Below, piece after piece: positions 17,817 through 25,797 of a stretch of 34,628 nt of DNA (its first letter is position 1; each line of letters begins with the position of its first letter). Both the position numbers and the translations under genes were made by a program. The DNA is from Chitinophagaceae bacterium. GTDB lineage: Bacteria > Bacteroidota > Bacteroidia > Chitinophagales > Chitinophagaceae. The stretch covers positions 1-34,628 of the forward strand of contig JAICYZ010000010.1 in assembly GCA_025933935.1 (NCBI GenBank), in the 5' to 3' direction. The notes under the pieces are model-generated. The model had not been told where the DNA came from and searched no databases. It worked only from the letters and a program-made list of their open reading frames with translations.

Positions 17817-19316
17817 TTATGCAAAAAATCCATGAATAAACCAGGATGGCTTTGTATCAGAATTATAATGGCCTGATCTGAAAACCCAATAACGTTTTCC
17901 TTCTTCATCTTCCACTACGTAATAATCTCTTTGCAATCCAGGCTTATGCCACCATTCAGCTTCTATCCGCTCGCAGGCATCGGCTTTTTTTATGGTATGC
18001 AGCTTCCCTTCATATCTGAAATTCATAGGCGGATAATCTGGTATAGGCGCAGTCACTTCAATTGGTTTTGGCTTTTGCAAGAGTTGTATTGGACGCGTTT
18101 TATCTGAAGGCCACGTTGTTGTTGGTTCTTCTTTTAATGAAGCAGCAAGCTTTATAGAATGTTCAGGCAAATGATGTTCATTGGGTAAATACCGGTGTAG
18201 AATATTGCTGCCAAATTTGCTTTCAAGATGATCGAGTAATTCTGCCACTTCTTTGCTTTCCAAATTGCCGTTGGCGGTCCAGAATGTTTCCTGCAATGGT
18301 ACTATATCTTCAACCTTTGATGCTTCAAGTGTAAACAGTTCAATACCCAAAGCAGGTTCAATCGTTGCAATTTTTAATTCAAAAAGTTTGAAAAGATGGT
18401 TGATATGATGAGACGGATGATTTGTGCTGATGGAAATGCTTTCTGTTTTACTATCTACCCGATAACCTTTAAATACAGCAACACGAATACCTTTCCCTTC
18501 TTTCAATAAACGGTTGCATAAATTTTCTAAAAGCTGTTGCAACGCGATTTCAATTCCTACAGCTGTTTGAATAGGTTGCAGGCAAGGCAAACGTTCCATG
18601 TATGCTTCAACCGGTTGAAGGGGTTGAATAATCTCTTCTTCCTTTCCGAATGCCTGGTCAAGCCTCAATAACAATTGCTGTCCAAATCTACGGCGAAGTG
18701 CAGAACGAGGTATGTTCATAAAACTACTAATGGTATACAGACCTAATTTCTGCAGGCGATCAATAATCATATCATCTAGTCTTAATGCAGCCGGTGGTAA
18801 AGCCATCAACGCTTCCCTTTGGTCATTTGGATTTATAATGGCTTTTATCTTACCATAGCGACACACTGCCCATGCAGCGCCGATTGTATCAGCAATTGCT
18901 GCGCGAACGTTAAAGCCAAAGCTTTTAAGTTTATTCATTATTGCTTTGAGATATAATGGTTCACTTCCCCATAAATGAACGCAGCCGGTTATATCAAGTA
19001 TTAATCCGTCAGTTCCATCAACTGCAGCAATTGGAGTAAAGCGGATACACCAGTTACAAAGCCTTTTTAATAGTTTATCAGCAAGATTTAAATGATCATC
19101 AAAAACCTGCAAGCCGGGAATAATAATTTTTGCATCCGTCACAACCATGCCCGCAAAGATTCCTTTTGCTTTTGCAAAAACGTTTACTTCTGTAATTCTC
19201 ATCCGGCCATGATCGGGAAGTGCTAACACAAAAGGTACATTTTTTAATTCCGGCTGGCGATGAATCATCCAATCCGTTTTTAAATGACAAAACCATATAG
19301 ATACAAACCTTTGCAT
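17817..19316 (-). CDS. imuB: Y-family polymerase-like protein ImuB
   Basis: This 499-aa protein has the Y-family polymerase fold but a degraded active site. The first catalytic Asp position is lost (N-terminus SIWFCHLKTDWM), and the second carboxylate pair has decayed to Asp103-Gly104 in DGTDGLILDITG, where active enzymes have Asp-Glu. This fits the ImuB family, a non-catalytic hub that links DnaE2 to the sliding clamp. The thumb/little-finger part includes LRLDDMIIDRLQKLGLYTI and RRRFGQQLLLRLDQAFGKE. The C-terminal ~100 residues (YEGKLHTIKKADACERIEAE...) are the typical ImuB tail. I could not identify a clamp-binding peptide with confidence. The start codon directly abuts the imuA stop (TAA-ATG), implying translational coupling. 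Confidence 0.93.
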   Translation of the reverse strand: MQRFVSIWFCHLKTDWMIHRQPELKNVPFVLALPDHGRMRITEVNVFAKAKGIFAGMVVTDAKIIIPGLQVFDDHLNLADKLLKRLCNWCIRFTPIAAVDGTDGLILDITGCVHLWGSEPLYLKAIMNKLKSFGFNVRAAIADTIGAAWAVCRYGKIKAIINPNDQREALMALPPAALRLDDMIIDRLQKLGLYTISSFMNIPRSALRRRFGQQLLLRLDQAFGKEEEIIQPLQPVEAYMERLPCLQPIQTAVGIEIALQQLLENLCNRLLKEGKGIRVAVFKGYRVDSKTESISISTNHPSHHINHLFKLFELKIATIEPALGIELFTLEASKVEDIVPLQETFWTANGNLESKEVAELLDHLESKFGSNILHRYLPNEHHLPEHSIKLAASLKEEPTTTWPSDKTRPIQLLQKPKPIEVTAPIPDYPPMNFRYEGKLHTIKKADACERIEAEWWHKPGLQRDYYVVEDEEGKRYWVFRSGHYNSDTKPSWFIHGFFA

Positions 19317-20051
19317 TTATCCTGCTTTTTGTTTCTGAGCTTGTTGAATTGAAAAAATATTTTCTTTAATTTCTTTAAACTGATTGGAGGCCCATTCAAC
19401 TTTCCAGTTACCAGGACTGCCATTGCGCACTTTTAAAAGTTCAATATTCCATCTTGGAAACCCAACTCCCGGCATACCATCATTCAATTCGCTTGGCAAG
19501 GAACTGATACGCCAGCGGGAAACACATGCAATCGTATTTACAATCCGCGGCTGGTTGCGAATAATAAAACCTGTTACCCTGCTTTGTTCGACAGCAAGCT
19601 GAAGTTTTCTTGATTCTTTGAAGTTTATTTCTTTTATTTCGCCAATAACAGAAATTAGCTTATCGCATTTCAGCGCTTCATGCATTGCATATAACACATC
19701 TCTTTCTTTTTTTAAATCAATAAAAATTATCTGGTCCGGTTTAATGCCAAATGATTTTAATGCAGCGGGAAATAGCGTTCGTGAGGTACTTACCCAAATA
19801 GCGGCTCCTCCTGTTTGCATCATCTTACTCAGCAAGCCTGAAATGAAACCATACGTTGCAGATATATCTTTCGGAGATGCGCTTAAAAATTCATGAGTGC
19901 AACCTGTTGGGAAAGTTGCATTCGGAAAAGCAAGCTCAATGGGCCGAAACCCGATGTTTATATGATTATCAGTTACTAATGCCTTTAATCCCTGCAGAGG
20001 AAGAATGTCTTTTTTAAGTTGCGCAATAATATTTCTTTTGCAGGCATCCAT
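19317..20051 (-). CDS. imuA: ImuA (RecA/SulA-like mutasome component)
   Basis: This 244-aa protein is the first gene of the cassette. It has the ImuA-family pattern: LPLQGLKALVTDNHINIGFRPIE near the N-terminus, FPTGCTHEFLS where RecA has its Walker-region entry, a central RecA-like core (AAIWVSTSRTLFPAALKSFG, then IIFIDLKKERDVLYAMHEAL), and the conserved C-terminal WNIELLKVRNGSPGNWKVEW. The Walker A loop is not a classical GxxxxGK(T/S), so ATP hydrolysis is doubtful. In other bacteria ImuA is required for damage-induced mutagenesis with ImuB and DnaE2. A cluster of CTAAA/TTTAG half-sites sits just upstream of the start, consistent with damage-inducible control, although no lexA gene is in the window. 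Confidence 0.88.
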   Translation of the reverse strand: MDACKRNIIAQLKKDILPLQGLKALVTDNHINIGFRPIELAFPNATFPTGCTHEFLSASPKDISATYGFISGLLSKMMQTGGAAIWVSTSRTLFPAALKSFGIKPDQIIFIDLKKERDVLYAMHEALKCDKLISVIGEIKEINFKESRKLQLAVEQSRVTGFIIRNQPRIVNTIACVSRWRISSLPSELNDGMPGVGFPRWNIELLKVRNGSPGNWKVEWASNQFKEIKENIFSIQQAQKQKAG

Positions 20052-20552
20052 AAACTAAATATTTTAGCAAAGTTTAGCTAAAAAAATGTAGATGCAAAAA
20101 TTAAAACGAAAAAATTTGCATTTTAGCAAGCTACCCGTCTAAGCAAAAATTAAATAGTAAAATATTTTAATCCTGTAAGTAATTGATTTGCATGTTCCTT
20201 TGTTTTCCATCTACCAATAATTCAACAAACAAACTTTTATCACAGATTCTTATTTGCCACAGTAGTTCAATTTTAATGCTGCAAAAAATATTTTTCCAAT
20301 TCACAAAATAAAAAATAAGTGTACATTAGACAATAATTAGAATTATTGCCAATGTCGTTTCAGTTATCGCATATGGCAGTAAGCCTGGAAAAACGATTTT
20401 AAGAACACAGGATTAACTTAAAGAATAGAAAAGCTTTTGCTTGAACGAAGCAAACGCAGTACTTAAAAGGCATAAGAAGATTTTTAAATATAATTAAACC
20501 TACAAATAAATCAGAAGCTATTTCAACAATGCTCATTCGTTAGAAAAAGGGT
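20052..20552. other. 501-base intergenic region between imuA and the hybrid sensor gene
   Basis: This divergent region shows no gene. It contains the candidate imuA operator (20055-20082), an 18-base palindrome CAATAATT-AG-AATTATTG (20331-20348), and a hairpin TTTGCTT-GAACG-AAGCAAA (20436-20454). No T-run follows the hairpin. No exact TAnnTTTG box was found for either gene. Confidence 0.6.
20055..20082 (-). promoter_or_regulatory. Candidate operator of the imuA-imuB-dnaE2 operon
   Basis: Four half-sites alternate in 28 bases: CTAAA (20055-20059), TTTAG (20063-20067), TTTAG (20073-20077) and CTAAA (20078-20082). The first two and last two form inverted repeats (CTAAA-TAT-TTTAG and TTTAGCTAAA). 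A further TTTAGC lies at 20122-20127. The array begins 3 bases upstream of the imuA start, where repressor binding would block transcription. The identity of the binding protein (LexA or another) is inference. Confidence 0.5.
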
Positions 20553-23500
20553 ATGAAAATCAAAATAATCCATCTTGTTTTATTCTTATTTTTCTTCCAG
20601 CTAAAGAAATCATTTGCGTTTGACTATCCTCCGATTACTTACCTGGGAATTGAGCAGGGATTGTCAAATAATTCAGTGAGATGCATTTACCAGGACCATA
20701 ATAATTTTATGTGGTTCGGTACGTATGATGGCCTTAGCAGGTATGATGGTTATGAATTCAAGGTCTTCAGAAGTAAGCTAAATGATTCGAATTCACTTCC
20801 TCACAACTACATTTATGCGATCAGTGAGGACCAGCAAAATAATTTATGGGTGGGCACAGGCCAGGGCATTGGAATTTATAACAGCCTGACTGGTAACTGG
20901 CGACCAGAATATTATATTGCATTGAATGGTGGAACCAGGCAAAAAAATACGAGTAATATCACCTATTTACAAAAGGATGATACCGGTAACATGTTCATTG
21001 GTACCAATGGACTCGGATTAATAATGCAGGAAAAAGATAAGAAAGATGGCATTCAGATCGCCATTGCAGGCAATGATAAAAACGGCACTTATAACGTGGA
21101 AGGCTTGAAAATAGATGCCAAAAAACGTGTTTGGGTTTTCATCCAGGGAGTAGGTTTATGTTTGTACAATTACCATTTAAATAAAGTAGTTCCGGTTACA
21201 AATGAACTGACAGCAGCATCATGTGTTGAACCCGGTAACGATAATGTTTGGATTGGGACCGACAGCGGATTATATGAATACAACATTTCGTCAGGCAAAA
21301 TAACCAAACATTATACAGAAGAACCCGGTAGCTTAACTTCCAATAAAGTCGCTACTCTTTTTTTGGATAAAGACATGAACCTATGGATAGGAACAGAAGG
21401 CGATGGCCTTAATATTCTGAACACTTTTACCGGCACATTCAGCTACCTGTTGCCAGGGCAGGAAAAGAATTCATTAAGCAGTGAATCTGTTGCTGCCGTT
21501 TATGAAGACAAAGAAAACAGGAAATGGATAGGAACGCTGAAAGGTGGTATAGATATCCTTGATCCGGAAAAGAACCGGTTTACCACTATTTCACATAATC
21601 CATTAAATCCGAATAGCCTTATTAATAATTTTGTATCCGCTTTTTATGAGGATGAGAAAGGAAGTTTGTGGATTGGAACCGACGGGGGAGGATTTAGCAT
21701 CTGGGACCGGCACAATAATATTTTTCATAATTACACGAATGACCACAACAAAACAAATTCGTTAAGCAGCAACCAGGTTACCTGTATAAAGCAGGATCAT
21801 GAAAAAAATATTTGGATTTCTACCTATGGAGGAGGTATTAATAAATTTAATGTAGCCAGCGGAACCTTTAATCACTACCAATGTTTTGACCCGGGCAGCG
21901 GAAAAGTAGCAAACAAGGTTTGGTTGCTGTACGAGGACAAAGAACTTAATTTATGGGCGACGACTTTTGGAGGATCATTTTATCTTTTCAATCCTAAACA
22001 GAATAAATTCCAGCTTTTTGATCCCGGTTTGATAAACCTGATCGCGATAGATGAAGACAGCCGCGGCAATTTATGGGCGGGAGATTCTCATCAGCTGATA
22101 TTGATCGATAAAAAAAATAAAAATCACCGGTTCTTTGAAATTGGTAAACCGGTAAGGTCTATTTATGAAGACAGCAGGGGAAATTTTTGGATAGGCACAG
22201 AGGGTGGTGGCTTAATTTTATTTAATAGAAATTCAGGCAAAATAATCAAAAGGTATTCTGACGCTGATGGCTTGTGCAATAATTCGGTTTTAAATATTAT
22301 AGAAGGCAAAAACGGAAACTTGTGGCTGAGTACTTTTAATGGATTGTCAAAATTTGATACTAAAAGCAAGATCTTTAAAAATTATTACCAAAGTGACGGC
22401 CTGCAAAGCAACCAGTTTTTATTTAATGCAGTGATAAAGTTGCATTCCGGCGAACTTGCTTTTGGAGGTATCAATGGGTTTACGATGTTTTTTCCCGATA
22501 GTTTGCGCCTCAGAAGTTACGTTCCTAAAGTTGTTTTCACGGTTTTGAAAATAAATAACGAACCGGTTTCTTCTGTGAACAACAAAGTTGTCGGGACAGT
22601 GAATAACAAAATCACGGAATTGAAAATTCCATACGATAAAGCGCTGCTTTTTTTCCAATTTGCCGCTTTAGAATACACGGCGCCAGAAAAGATCACGTAC
22701 GCCTACTACCTGCAGGGATGGGATAAAGGATGGAATTATGCAGGCAACATGCGTTCTGCCAATTACACCCATTTAAGTGAAGGGACATACACATTCAGGG
22801 TAAAGTCAACCAATTCGGACGGAACATGGAGTGCGAATGAAACAAGCATCCGGATAATTATTTTGCCCCCGTGGTATAGAACGTGGTGGGCTTATTTATT
22901 ATACGCGGTTATCATTTGTTCGGCAGTTTATTTGTTGATGAGATATAAAGTAAAACAAACGCGGTTAAAGTATAAAGTAAAGCTGGCGAGAATTAATGCG
23001 GAAAAAGAGCATGAGCTCAATGAAAAAAAACTCTCATTCTTTACAGATGTTTCGCATGAGTTTCGCACACCTTTAAGTCTTATCATCAATCCTTTGAAGG
23101 ATGTATTGACGAAAAGCGAAAATGAAGCGGAAAAAAAAGAATTAAATATTGTTTACCGTAATGCCAGGCGCTTGTTGAGCCTTGTGGATCAGCTATTACT
23201 TTTTAGAAAAGCGGACACCGAAGCGGATCAATTGAAAATTTCATTAGTGAATTTTAAAAACCTTTGTTATGAAGTGTATTTATGTTTTGTACAACAGGCG
23301 AAGTCAAAATCAATAGAATACCGGTTCGAAAGCGCGAATGACAACATCTACCTGTATGTTGACAAGGAAAAAATTGAAATTTCCCTCTTTAATTTATTGT
23401 CAAATGCGATGAAATATTCACCTGAAAAGGGCAGAATCATTTTCAAAATTGAAGAAAAAGAGAACGATGTTTTGGTTTCATTGAGCGATACAGGTGTCGG

Positions 23501-24626
23501 TATATCCGATCAGGAAGGGGACAAGCTTTTTGATAAATTTTATCGTGTCGGCTCGGGCACAGGTACAGGGAAGTCGGGATTTGGTATCGGCCTCTACCTT
23601 GCTAAACATTTCATAGACAATCATAAGGGTGAAATATATTATGAAAGCGCTGTTGGAAAAGGTACTACTTTTTTTATAAAGCTAAAAAAAGGAAAAGAGC
23701 ATTTGTGTGAGCAAAAAGTTTGCGAGGATGTAATTGTTCCTTCTGATATTTTCCACGAATTGGTGGAAGATCCCGTGACTGTTAAGCAAATAGATAACGG
23801 TCTGTCGGAAATAATTACCGGTAAACTGTCGCTCCTGATAGTAGATGATGACCTGCAATTGCTGGAATATATACGGGAAATTTTCGCAGATAAATTTGTA
23901 ATATATGAGGCCACCAATGGAAATGATGCATTGGTCCTTGCTAAAAAGAATGCTCCTGATATAATAATTTCTGACATTACGATGGCCGGAATGGACGGTA
24001 TCGAACTGTGTAGGAATATAAAAAGCATACCGTCGTTAAGCCATACACCGGTAATCTTATTGACAGGAGCATCTTCTAAGGAAACTGAACTAAAAAGTAT
24101 AGAAAAAGGGGCAGACGATTATATCACAAAACCGTTTGAAAAGGAATTTCTTTTAGCAAAGGTCGTCAACATTGTGAAGAGCAGGGATGTGATAAAAAAG
24201 TATTTTTATAACGAGATCACTTTACAGGAAAATAACCTTAAAGTATCCGAAAATTATAAGGAATTCCTTGAAAAGTGTATTCAGACCGTGGAAATGCATT
24301 TAGATGATGACCAGTTTAATATCCAAAAGCTTTCACAGGAGATCGGGATGAGCCATTCAGCCCTCTACAAAAAAATTAAGGAAATATCAGGCCAGTCAGC
24401 CAACAGTTTTATTCGTTTTATAAGGCTTAGGAAAGCAGCAGAATTATTGATCAATACCAATTCCAATGTGAACCAGGTAGCTTTCGAAATCGGGATGAAT
24501 GACTTAAAATATTTCCGGATGCAATTCAATAAACTATTCGGAATGAATCCATCGGAATATATCAGGAAATTCCGCAAGCCTTTCAGCCATAATTTTACAC
24601 TTTCCGACAAGGCAGTAAAGCAATAA
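20553..24626 (+). CDS. Hybrid two-component system sensor/regulator (HTCS) of the glycan locus
   Basis: This 1357-aa single-chain sensor and transcription factor comprises, in order, a signal peptide (1-22); periplasmic two-component propeller repeats (~30-650, repeated WIGTEGGG/LWIGTDGGG-type blades); a Y_Y_Y domain (~680-765); a membrane segment (~775-795, WWAYLLYAVIICSAVYLL); HisKA with His835 in DVSHEFRTPL; a HATPase with N-box Asn947 and DTGVGI from Asp979; a receiver with phospho-acceptor Asp1141 in IIISDITM; and an AraC-type HTH (~1245-1345, ending FGMNPSEYIRKF). Such regulators bind oligosaccharide products in the periplasm and activate the adjacent locus. All catalytic residues are present. 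It precedes the sigma, SusC and SusD genes on the same strand, so it is probably the locus activator. Confidence 0.95.
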   Translation: MKIKIIHLVLFLFFFQLKKSFAFDYPPITYLGIEQGLSNNSVRCIYQDHNNFMWFGTYDGLSRYDGYEFKVFRSKLNDSNSLPHNYIYAISEDQQNNLWVGTGQGIGIYNSLTGNWRPEYYIALNGGTRQKNTSNITYLQKDDTGNMFIGTNGLGLIMQEKDKKDGIQIAIAGNDKNGTYNVEGLKIDAKKRVWVFIQGVGLCLYNYHLNKVVPVTNELTAASCVEPGNDNVWIGTDSGLYEYNISSGKITKHYTEEPGSLTSNKVATLFLDKDMNLWIGTEGDGLNILNTFTGTFSYLLPGQEKNSLSSESVAAVYEDKENRKWIGTLKGGIDILDPEKNRFTTISHNPLNPNSLINNFVSAFYEDEKGSLWIGTDGGGFSIWDRHNNIFHNYTNDHNKTNSLSSNQVTCIKQDHEKNIWISTYGGGINKFNVASGTFNHYQCFDPGSGKVANKVWLLYEDKELNLWATTFGGSFYLFNPKQNKFQLFDPGLINLIAIDEDSRGNLWAGDSHQLILIDKKNKNHRFFEIGKPVRSIYEDSRGNFWIGTEGGGLILFNRNSGKIIKRYSDADGLCNNSVLNIIEGKNGNLWLSTFNGLSKFDTKSKIFKNYYQSDGLQSNQFLFNAVIKLHSGELAFGGINGFTMFFPDSLRLRSYVPKVVFTVLKINNEPVSSVNNKVVGTVNNKITELKIPYDKALLFFQFAALEYTAPEKITYAYYLQGWDKGWNYAGNMRSANYTHLSEGTYTFRVKSTNSDGTWSANETSIRIIILPPWYRTWWAYLLYAVIICSAVYLLMRYKVKQTRLKYKVKLARINAEKEHELNEKKLSFFTDVSHEFRTPLSLIINPLKDVLTKSENEAEKKELNIVYRNARRLLSLVDQLLLFRKADTEADQLKISLVNFKNLCYEVYLCFVQQAKSKSIEYRFESANDNIYLYVDKEKIEISLFNLLSNAMKYSPEKGRIIFKIEEKENDVLVSLSDTGVGISDQEGDKLFDKFYRVGSGTGTGKSGFGIGLYLAKHFIDNHKGEIYYESAVGKGTTFFIKLKKGKEHLCEQKVCEDVIVPSDIFHELVEDPVTVKQIDNGLSEIITGKLSLLIVDDDLQLLEYIREIFADKFVIYEATNGNDALVLAKKNAPDIIISDITMAGMDGIELCRNIKSIPSLSHTPVILLTGASSKETELKSIEKGADDYITKPFEKEFLLAKVVNIVKSRDVIKKYFYNEITLQENNLKVSENYKEFLEKCIQTVEMHLDDDQFNIQKLSQEIGMSHSALYKKIKEISGQSANSFIRFIRLRKAAELLINTNSNVNQVAFEIGMNDLKYFRMQFNKLFGMNPSEYIRKFRKPFSHNFTLSDKAVKQ

Positions 24627-24639
24627 ATACGCAGTATTT
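24613..24639. repeat. 27-base direct repeat, copy 1
   Basis: CAGTAAAGCAATAAATA followed by CGCAGTATTT overlaps the end and stop codon of the hybrid sensor gene. It is repeated at 24725-24751 with 2 mismatches. Within it AAATAC-GCA-GTATTT is a perfect inverted repeat. Confidence 0.6.
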
Positions 24640-24724
24640 TCAATTTCCCACTTTCTATTTTCATAAGAACATTTCAACTGGAAAAACACTTTTCTAAAAG
24701 TTGGAAACCTTTTAGTCAGATAAA

Positions 24725-24751
24725 CAGTAAAGAAATAAATAGGCAGTATTT
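24725..24751. repeat. 27-base direct repeat, copy 2
   Basis: CAGTAAAGAAATAAATA followed by GGCAGTATTT matches copy 1 (24613-24639) at 25 of 27 positions, 112 bases downstream. Its first part (ACAGTAAAGAAATAAATA) also recurs exactly at 5328-5345, after the M1 peptidase gene. Confidence 0.6.
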
Positions 24752-24775
24752 CTTTTTTTTTTCAGAAAAATTACG

Positions 24776-24805
24776 AAAATACCCCTCTTTTTTTGAGAAT
24801 ACCCC
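24776..24805 (+). promoter_or_regulatory. Direct repeat AATACCCC with 20-base period, candidate regulator site
   Basis: AAAATACCCC (24776-24785) and AGAATACCCC (24796-24805) match at 9 of 10 bases and are exactly 20 bases apart, about two helical turns. They lie 41 bases upstream of the sigma-factor start. AraC-type domains often bind such phased direct repeats, so this could be where the hybrid sensor binds; that assignment is inference. Confidence 0.5.
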
Positions 24806-24845
24806 CCTTAGGATGGCGTCATTTCATTTCTAAATTGCGGTAACA

Positions 24846-25424
24846 ATGCTTGATATGATGAGAAATATAAATATTCCGGATCTCCAAAGCCGGATTGCCA
24901 TCGACCGCGATGAAAATGCATACAAGGAACTTTTCATGTTTTTTTATAAGCCACTATTTCAATTTGCCAACTGCTTGACGAAAGAAGCGGAAACTGCCGA
25001 AGAGATTGTTTCTGATGTGATGATGAAGGTGTGGGAAATGGCAGAAGCTTTAGGAGAAATCGGAAATCTAAAAGTTTACTTATATCGATCGATAAAGAAC
25101 CGGGCTTTGAATTATTTATCCCGGAATCCTAAATCTAAATTCAGAATGGTGACCCTGGATGTCAATGATTTTGCCATTGAATTAAATTCCGGCTTTTTAG
25201 ATCCGGAAAACCAGTTGATACACAAAGAAGTGCAACAAGGGGTAACTTCTGCCATTCAATCACTTCCTCCAAAATGTCAGGTAGTTTACAAATTGATCCG
25301 GGTAGACGGCTTGTGTTATAAAGAAGTAGCTGATATTATGGGTATTTCTGTCAAAACGGTTGACAGGCATTTGAATAATGCTTTGCATAAACTGGTTTAT
25401 TCAATGAGAATTTATGCTGATTAA
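24846..25424 (+). CDS. ECF-type RNA polymerase sigma factor (Bacteroidota family)
   Basis: This 192-aa sigma-70 factor has region 2 (~residues 20-90, AYKELFMFFYKPLFQFANCL ... AEEIVSDVMMKVWE) and region 4 (~125-185) with the helix-turn-helix YKEVADIMGISVKTVDRHLNNAL. The acidic linker between them is typical of the Bacteroidota ECF family that drives TonB-receptor genes. Alternative in-frame Met codons at 24855 and 24858 could be the true start; no clear ribosome binding site decides. It is followed after 64 bases by a small anti-sigma-like gene, then SusC, so its likely target is the susC promoter and possibly its own. Confidence 0.9.
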   Translation: MLDMMRNINIPDLQSRIAIDRDENAYKELFMFFYKPLFQFANCLTKEAETAEEIVSDVMMKVWEMAEALGEIGNLKVYLYRSIKNRALNYLSRNPKSKFRMVTLDVNDFAIELNSGFLDPENQLIHKEVQQGVTSAIQSLPPKCQVVYKLIRVDGLCYKEVADIMGISVKTVDRHLNNALHKLVYSMRIYAD

Positions 25425-25488
25425 AAAAAGTTTGTATTGCAATGGGGAGTTTTTCCGCGAAAGGTGTCTTTAGGATAACAAAAGGCTC

Positions 25489-25704
25489 ATGGACCGGTTC
25501 ATTGTATTGTTGAAAAAAAGATTGTTGCGGGAAATATCTGTAGAAGAAGAAAAAGAATTCGAAACTATCTTAAATGAAAACCCCGATTTACGAACGATTT
25601 ATTTTCAGTTCTTTTCAAAAAATTATGAGATGAGCGGGCAGGATGAACTTGAAGCCGAAGAAGCATTTGCGGTCCATTTTGTAAAAATGCAATTGAAAAA
25701 ATAA
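25489..25704 (+). CDS. 71-aa protein resembling the FecR anti-sigma N-terminal domain only
   Basis: The sequence MDRFIVLLKKRLLREISVEE...FETILNENPDLRTIYFQFFSKNYEM has the helical pattern of the cytoplasmic N-terminal segment of FecR-type anti-sigma factors (RF..LL.K.L.GEAS.EE..EL...L..NP.L...Y). A normal FecR protein is 300-400 aa, with this segment followed by a membrane helix and a periplasmic FecR domain. Here the protein ends after 71 residues. The downstream 93 bases show no remnant of the missing part in any frame I read. It lies directly between the sigma and SusC genes, exactly where an anti-sigma gene belongs. I infer a stand-alone cytoplasmic sigma-binding protein; it is not proven. 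Confidence 0.65.
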   Translation: MDRFIVLLKKRLLREISVEEEKEFETILNENPDLRTIYFQFFSKNYEMSGQDELEAEEAFAVHFVKMQLKK

Positions 25705-25797
25705 TCTTTTAGAGTTTTTTACCGGTAAAGCACAACTTTTTAAAAATATAATTGCCGCTGCTTTTTCATTTCGTATTGTAATATTTAAATAATTGCT

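Noticed and set aside
25489-25704. The 71-aa gene as a frameshifted full-length FecR
   Set aside because: Only 93 bases separate it from the SusC start, and no membrane helix or FecR-domain sequence is readable there, so a simple frameshift cannot explain the short length.
25718-25729. Perfect 12-base palindrome TTTACCGGTAAA between the mini anti-sigma and SusC genes
   Set aside because: A 12-base palindrome is expected several times by chance in 34 kb and there is no second copy or T-run, so I do not call an operator or terminator.
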